From Bordetella parapertussis (GTDB lineage: Bacteria; Pseudomonadota; Gammaproteobacteria; Burkholderiales; Burkholderiaceae), in assembly GCA_945901665.1 (NCBI GenBank), contig CAMDLJ010000202.1, positions 1 through 5,219 on the forward strand: 5,219 nt of DNA, in the 5' to 3' direction. This document shows, piece by piece, positions 1-5,219 of this stretch. Below the pieces are notes generated by a model. That model saw only the letters and a list, made by a program, of their open reading frames with translations. It was not told where the DNA came from and did not search any database. The translations under genes were made by a program, and so were the position numbers. Numbering within the stretch: position 1 is the stretch's first letter; each line of letters opens with the position of its first letter.

Positions 1-627
1 GACCCCACGCGCTGCGATGTGTATTACCGGGGCAGCTTGTCACCCGACTTTTACGGTTGGGTTTTCCCACACGGCAACACCGTGAGCGTGGGCACGGGCA
101 GTGCCGACAAAGGGTTTTCGCTGCGCAGTGCAGTGGGCCGTTTGCGCGAGACCGCCGGCTTGGGCGAGGCCGCCACCTTGCGCCGCGAGGGCGCACCTTT
201 GCCCATGAAGCCGCTGCCGCGCTGGGACAATGGCCGTGACGTGGTGTTGGTGGGAGATGCCGCAGGCGTGGTGGCCCCGTCGTCTGGCGAGGGCATTTAT
301 TACGCCATGGCCTGCGCTCGCATGGCGGCCGACAAGGTGCATTTGTTTTTGCAAGAAGGCAACCCCGAGGTGCTCAAGCAGGTGCGCAAGCAGTTCATGC
401 GCGAGCATGGCAAGGTCTTTTGGGTGCTGGGCATCATGCAGTATTTTTGGTACAGCAGCGACAAGCGGCGCGAGAAGTTTGTCAAAATTTGCGAAGATAA
501 AGACGTGCAACAACTCACCTTCGAGTCCTACATGAACAAAGTGCTGGTGCGCAAAAAGCCCATGGCCCATGTGCGCATCTTTTTCAAAGATTTGGCGCAC
601 TTGTTTGGCATGGCCAAAACAGGATGA
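1..627 (+). CDS. bchP: Geranylgeranyl diphosphate/bacteriochlorophyll reductase BchP, C-terminal part
   Basis: Partial gene: the reading frame is open from base 1, and the window holds the last 208 residues of a protein usually near 390-400. BchP is a flavin-dependent, NADPH-using reductase that saturates three double bonds of the geranylgeranyl tail to give the phytyl tail of bacteriochlorophyll a. Visible family motifs are CDVYYRG near the left edge, SPDFYGWVFPHGNTVSVGTG (fragment residues about 14-33), and the FAD-contacting GDAAG (fragment residues 85-89, bases 253-267) followed by VVAPSSGEGIYYAM. The N-terminal Rossmann GxGxxG dinucleotide motif must lie upstream, outside the window. The C-terminal part (YFWYSSDKRREKFVKICEDK) is also typical of the family. 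The stop codon overlaps the tspO start (ATGA), so the two genes are probably translated in a coupled way. The gene looks intact as far as it is visible. Assignment to BchP rather than a generic geranylgeranyl reductase is supported by the neighbouring bch genes. Confidence 0.95.
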   Translation, partial: DPTRCDVYYRGSLSPDFYGWVFPHGNTVSVGTGSADKGFSLRSAVGRLRETAGLGEAATLRREGAPLPMKPLPRWDNGRDVVLVGDAAGVVAPSSGEGIYYAMACARMAADKVHLFLQEGNPEVLKQVRKQFMREHGKVFWVLGIMQYFWYSSDKRREKFVKICEDKDVQQLTFESYMNKVLVRKKPMAHVRIFFKDLAHLFGMAKTG

Positions 628-1229
628 CTCCGCGCCACTGGCCCAGCCTGATCGTGGCCATCGCCATCAGCTTTGGCGTGGCCGGTTTGGGCGGTGCCCT
701 GACCGATCTGGGTCCGTGGTACCAGCAACTTGAAAAACCCGCCTGGAAGCCGCCTGACGCGGCTTTTGGCGTGATTTGGTCGGCCATTTTCACGTTGTGC
801 GCTTTCAGCGCCTGGTGGGCTTGGCATGCCAGCAACCAAGCACGCCAGCGCCGGACCTTGCTGGCGCTGTTTGCCACCAATGCCGCCCTCAACGTCCTAT
901 GGAGCACAGTTTACTTTCAATGGCACCGGCTCGATTGGGCCTTGGTGGAATTGGTTTTTTTGTGGCTATCGATTGTCGCTTTGATGTGGCATGTGCGCGG
1001 CCATGCCCGGGCTTCGGCCTGGATGCTGTTGCCTTACTTGGTGTGGGTGAGCGCCGCTGGCGTTCTCAATTGGGACACTTGGCGCCTGAACCCGCAAGCC
1101 CATGCTTGGCAGCCCCAAAGCCGACAAAGTGCCGCGGACAGCCCGTCCGCGCCCAACCCAACTGTGCCCGAACCACCCAAGCCCGGCACCCCTGATGCCC
1201 CGCCCGCGCCGAACGCCACCCCCCGCTAA
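624..1229 (+). CDS. tspO: TspO/MBR family tryptophan-rich sensory protein with proline-rich C-terminal tail
   Basis: TspO is a five-helix membrane protein of the peripheral benzodiazepine receptor family. It binds porphyrins; in Rhodobacter sphaeroides it dampens photosynthesis gene expression under oxygen. Visible hallmarks are WYQQLEKPAWKPP followed by FGVIW (residues 32-52), NVLWSTVYF (90-98), and LLPYLVWVSAAGVLN (135-149) followed by W153 and LN. Fifteen tryptophans occur in the first 165 residues, and five hydrophobic segments can be traced (about 7-27, 47-68, 78-98, 105-123, 131-149). The aromatic residue usual after PYLxW-x-x is Ala144 here. The family is normally about 150-165 residues, but this protein has 201 because of a tail (about 162-201) with 13 prolines and no hydrophobic segment. 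The ATG overlaps the bchP stop and lacks a clear Shine-Dalgarno site, which fits translational coupling. Control of tetrapyrrole level is a plausible role given the operon with bchP, but is inferred. Confidence 0.93.
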   Translation: MTPRHWPSLIVAIAISFGVAGLGGALTDLGPWYQQLEKPAWKPPDAAFGVIWSAIFTLCAFSAWWAWHASNQARQRRTLLALFATNAALNVLWSTVYFQWHRLDWALVELVFLWLSIVALMWHVRGHARASAWMLLPYLVWVSAAGVLNWDTWRLNPQAHAWQPQSRQSAADSPSAPNPTVPEPPKPGTPDAPPAPNATPR

Positions 1230-1374
1230 CCCCCGGCCAGAGCCCGATCTAAACCCGACACGGGCAAACCCCTAGGCGCTTGAGCGACAATATCTCGCAT
1301 TGGCGCTGTAGGCCTCCTGTCAACCCGATGGGTGGCCCCAAGCGTTATCAAGTTTCACAACTCTGGAGAAAACC
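1230..1374 (+). other. 145-base intergenic gap before the HiPIP gene, probable site of its promoter
   Basis: This gap separates the bchP-tspO pair from the HiPIP gene and is much longer than the junctions inside the other gene sets here, so the HiPIP gene may have its own promoter. I could not identify convincing -35 and -10 hexamers: a TTGAGC at 1280-1285 has no good partner 16-18 bases downstream. A short CCCG-ACA-CGGG hairpin at 1254-1264 has no T-tract and is not a convincing terminator. I saw no TGT-N12-ACA palindrome of the PpsR/CrtJ type. No coding sequence is supported. Confidence 0.4.
1365..1368 (+). promoter_or_regulatory. Ribosome binding site of the HiPIP gene
   Basis: GGAG lies six bases before the ATG at 1375. 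It is the clearest Shine-Dalgarno site on the + strand of this window and fixes the HiPIP start. It fits a protein made in large amounts. Confidence 0.8.
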
Positions 1375-1680
1375 ATGACCAACCGCCGCGAATTCATTGT
1401 TCAACCCAGCCTGGGCACCGGTGCCCTGGCCGCCACACAAGCCATGGCCGCTGGCCCCATGCTGGCCGAAAGCGACGCCCAAGCCACCGCTTTGGGTTAC
1501 AAAGCCGACGCCACCAAGGTGGATGTCAAAAAATTCCCCAAATATGCAGCGGGACAAGTTTGTAAAAACTGCCAGCTCTACCAAGGAAAGCCCACCGACG
1601 CCGCTGGCGGTTGCCCCTTGTTTGCGGGCAAGCAAGTGGCTGGCCCAGGTTGGTGCAGCGCTTACGCCAAAAAGGCCTGA
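1375..1680 (+). CDS. hip: High-potential iron-sulfur protein (HiPIP), Tat-exported
   Basis: A 101-residue precursor of a small periplasmic [4Fe-4S] electron carrier cycling between +3 and +2 cluster states. The four cluster cysteines are Cys63, Cys66, Cys80 and Cys94 (C-x2-C-x13-C-x13-C), in the contexts CKNCQLYQG and GPGWCSAY. The last part fits the HiPIP signature C-x(6,9)-[LIVM]-x(3)-G-[YW]-C-x(2)-[FYW]. ALGYKADATKVD (39-50), before the first Cys, is also typical. The N-terminus has a twin-arginine pair in NRREFI (residues 3-8), then a weakly hydrophobic stretch and a likely cleavage after AMA (23-25), giving a mature protein of about 76 residues, normal for the family. Tat export fits because the cluster is inserted before export. 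In Rubrivivax and related purple bacteria HiPIP re-reduces the reaction-centre tetraheme cytochrome, and its place beside bch genes suggests the same here (inference). A strong terminator follows 63 bases after the stop. Confidence 0.95.
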   Translation: MTNRREFIVQPSLGTGALAATQAMAAGPMLAESDAQATALGYKADATKVDVKKFPKYAAGQVCKNCQLYQGKPTDAAGGCPLFAGKQVAGPGWCSAYAKKA

Positions 1681-1743
1681 TCAAGGCCTGCGCAAGTCCC
1701 TCAGGGCCTGCAAAAAGTCTGTCAGCCCCTTGGCGACTCAACG

Positions 1744-1769
1744 AAAAAGCCCCTCTGGGGCTTTTTTTT
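1744..1769. terminator. Bidirectional rho-independent terminator between converging genes
   Basis: AAAAAGCCCC (1744-1753), loop TCT, then GGGGCTTTTT (1757-1766) continuing to eight T in total. The GC-rich core is five pairs and is extended by A-T pairs. On the + strand the T8 run ends HiPIP transcripts. On the - strand the complement of A5 provides a U-tract, so transcripts leaving bchO (stop at 1829) could end at the same hairpin. The position between convergent stop codons supports a shared role. Confidence 0.9.
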
Positions 1770-1828
1770 CGCCTTGCTCGGCCCCTGACTTGCCCCAGCC
1801 CTTACGGCAATGACGTTCAGGCCCCGAA

Positions 1829-2743
1829 TCAGGACAGGACTCCAGGGGTGTCGCAGGCCATCCAGCTCAGCAGGTGGTGCGCCACTTCGGCCGGGTTTTC
1901 TTCATGCGCCAAGTGGCCCAAGCCCGCGGCTTGGGCGCAGGTGCTGCCAGGGATGCGCTGCAATGCCACTTGCGCCAGGGCCGGTGGGATGGTTTGGTCG
2001 GCCAGGCCGATGTGCATGTGCACTTGGGCGGGCAGCGCGTGCAGCCGCTGGGCCAGGGGGTTCAGGTTCCAGGCCGCCATCATGGCCAGCACGCCACGCA
2101 CATGGCGGGCGTTGCGCAGCAACACGCCATAGTGCGCTGCCGCCTCGGCGCTCAGCCGCGAGCCGGTGCTGTCCAGCAAACGCTGCAACACCCCTTCGCG
2201 CCCACCTTGCTGGGCCATCAACCAACCCGACAGGGGGTTGAGCGACATCAATTTGGCGCTGGGTGAAAACAACACCCCAGCCCAACCGGGCAAGGGCAAC
2301 CAGGCCGGGTTCAGGCCCACCAGCAGGGGACGCGTTTGGGCCAGGGGCAGGTGCTCTTGCAAAAGCATTTGAGCGGCCACGGCGGCACCGGCCGAGTGGC
2401 CCACCAAGCCGTGCAAAGGCAAGCCCAAGGCCTGCACCAGGGCTGCCACCCCGGCGGCCATGCCCGGCAGCGACATGCCGGCTCCCGGCGCTTGTTCGGT
2501 GAAGGCGTGGCCCGGCAGGTCGGGGCAAATCAAGGTGTGGTGCGGCATCAGCAGGGGGGCCAGGGCGTGCCAGGTGTGGGTCGATGCCCCGGTGCCGTGC
2601 AGCATCAGCAGGGCTGGCCCTTGGCCCATCACCTGCACATGCCAACGCAGGCCAGCGGCGTGGACAAAGCGGCTGTGGGCGCTGTGCGGCCAATGGGCCT
2701 GAAGGCTGGCCCAATCCAACGGGGGGTGCAAGCGCTCGAGCAT
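1829..2743 (-). CDS. bchO: Magnesium chelatase-associated alpha/beta hydrolase BchO
   Basis: A 304-residue alpha/beta-hydrolase-fold protein encoded directly after bchI-bchD in many purple bacteria. Its biochemical role is not settled, though it is linked genetically to the Mg-chelatase step of bacteriochlorophyll synthesis. Visible features are SRFVHAAGLRWHVQVMGQGP at the N-terminal side (24-43), LMLHGTGASTHTWHALAPLL with the oxyanion-hole HGTG (49-52), PDLPGHAFTE (74-83), the nucleophile elbow GHSAG with Ser117, a likely acid residue Asp249 in GLADQTIP, and the catalytic His277 in GLGHLAHEENP. The triad thus looks intact, so an enzymatic role is possible. I chose the ATG at 2743, 14 bases after the bchD stop, because the family similarity begins just after it; the frame stays open further upstream but only over bchD. 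No good Shine-Dalgarno site precedes this ATG, so coupling to bchD translation is likely. The gene is last in the set, 59 bases before the terminator. Confidence 0.93.
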   Translation of the reverse strand: MLERLHPPLDWASLQAHWPHSAHSRFVHAAGLRWHVQVMGQGPALLMLHGTGASTHTWHALAPLLMPHHTLICPDLPGHAFTEQAPGAGMSLPGMAAGVAALVQALGLPLHGLVGHSAGAAVAAQMLLQEHLPLAQTRPLLVGLNPAWLPLPGWAGVLFSPSAKLMSLNPLSGWLMAQQGGREGVLQRLLDSTGSRLSAEAAAHYGVLLRNARHVRGVLAMMAAWNLNPLAQRLHALPAQVHMHIGLADQTIPPALAQVALQRIPGSTCAQAAGLGHLAHEENPAEVAHHLLSWMACDTPGVLS

Positions 2744-2757
2744 GGCTGCGCGCCGTT

Positions 2758-4787
<2,030 letters not shown>

Positions 4788-4791
<4 letters not shown>

Positions 4792-5219
4792 GCCCCGAGC
4801 ACCTCGGTCAGGGCTTTTTGCACCCGAGCGCCCGAGCCGGTGTCGTCGAGCGGGTTGCGCCGCAGCCGATGGCGCAGGGCCAAGGGGGCCACGGCGCGCA
4901 AGTGTTCTGGTTTGACCGTGGTTTGTTTGTTCAGGGCCGCATAGGCGCGGGTGGCGCGCAGCAGGGTCAGTTCGGCGCGCAAACCGTCGGTGCCCAGTTG
5001 TTGGCACAGCTGGGCGCACAAGCGCAGCATGGCGTCGCTGACCTTGCTGCGCACCAGCAGTTCGCGGGCGCGCAAGATGCGATCGCGCAGCGCGGCATTG
5101 GCCGCTTCCCATTGATCGCGAAAGCCTTGGGGGTCGCGCTCAAAGGCGTCGCGGCGCTTGACCACCAGCACCCGCAGGTCCAGGTCTTGCGGGGTGCGCA
5201 CCTCCACCGACAGGCCAAA
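4788..5219 (-). CDS. bchI: Magnesium chelatase ATPase subunit I, C-terminal part
   Basis: Partial gene: the frame is open through the right window edge, and only the last 143 residues of about 340 are present. BchI is the active AAA+ ATPase of magnesium chelatase; ATP hydrolysis in its ring with BchD powers Mg2+ insertion by BchH. The fragment starts with FGLSVEVRTPQDLDLRV, which follows the DR(F) arginine finger in the family, then RRDAFERDPQGF, a helical lid, and the sensor-2 region GLRAELTLLRATRAYAAL (fragment residues about 78-95; this is usually GLRGELT or similar), and finally VKPEHLRAVAPLALRHRLRR-NPLDD, the conserved C-terminal helix. Walker A, Walker B and sensor 1 lie outside the window. 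The stop overlaps the bchD start by ATGA, so the chelatase subunits I and D are probably translationally coupled, which would help keep their ratio balanced. Confidence 0.96.
4800..4805 (-). promoter_or_regulatory. Ribosome binding site of bchD inside the bchI 3' end
   Basis: On the - strand, GAGGTG ends eight bases before the ATG at 4791. It supports this start for bchD in preference to in-frame starts further upstream within bchI. Together with the ATGA overlap it allows both fresh initiation and re-initiation by ribosomes ending bchI. Confidence 0.65.

Noticed and set aside
40..600. His- and Ala-rich frame on the - strand opposite bchP
   Set aside because: Antisense shadow of the conserved bchP frame, with no family resemblance.
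1671..1710. Three copies of GGCCTG around and after the HiPIP stop
   Set aside because: Too short and common in GC-rich DNA; they do not form a stable hairpin or regular spacing.
4792..5112. Frame of bchD stays open upstream, giving a possible 107-residue N-terminal extension
   Set aside because: It overlaps the conserved C-terminus of bchI out of frame. The ATG at 4791 has an ATGA overlap and a Shine-Dalgarno site, and BchD-like sequence begins after it.

Overview
The window looks like part of a bacteriochlorophyll photosynthesis gene cluster from a GC-rich purple or aerobic anoxygenic phototrophic bacterium. A betaproteobacterium of the order Burkholderiales (Rubrivivax/Rhodoferax/Limnohabitans type) is my best guess. 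This rests on the gene content (bchP, tspO, a HiPIP gene, bchO, bchD, bchI) and the high GC at third codon positions. No rRNA or other taxonomic marker is present, so the placement is inference.

Layout: two gene blocks converge. On the + strand, the 3' end of bchP (geranylgeranyl reductase, 1-627) overlaps tspO (624-1229) by the four bases ATGA. A 145-base gap follows, then a small gene for a Tat-exported high-potential iron-sulfur protein (1375-1680). A strong hairpin with A and T tracts on either side (1744-1769) sits between the converging blocks and can end transcription from both directions. On the - strand, read right to left, come the 3' end of bchI (4788-5219, cut by the window edge), bchD (2758-4791, overlapping bchI by ATGA) and bchO (1829-2743, 14 bases after bchD). 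This is the classical bchI-bchD-bchO order.

How the genes work together: BchI and BchD are the AAA+ motor and the MIDAS/integrin-I-like platform of magnesium chelatase, which inserts Mg2+ into protoporphyrin IX with BchH (not in the window). BchO is an alpha/beta-hydrolase-fold protein always found with this step but of unsettled function. BchP acts at the end of the same pathway, reducing the geranylgeranyl tail to phytyl. TspO binds porphyrins and in Rhodobacter modulates pigment gene expression. The HiPIP is a periplasmic electron carrier that can re-reduce the reaction-centre cytochrome, so its place here joins pigment synthesis with photosynthetic electron transfer.

I did not find a previously undescribed system. 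The most unusual item is an uninterrupted array of 18 six-base units (4108-4215) inside bchD. It encodes alternating dipeptides (GI/DI, AT, SP, ST) in a loop of the AAA+ module, and on the + strand it carries six evenly spaced GGG runs, a textbook G-quadruplex pattern. A proline-rich tail on TspO is a second, smaller oddity.
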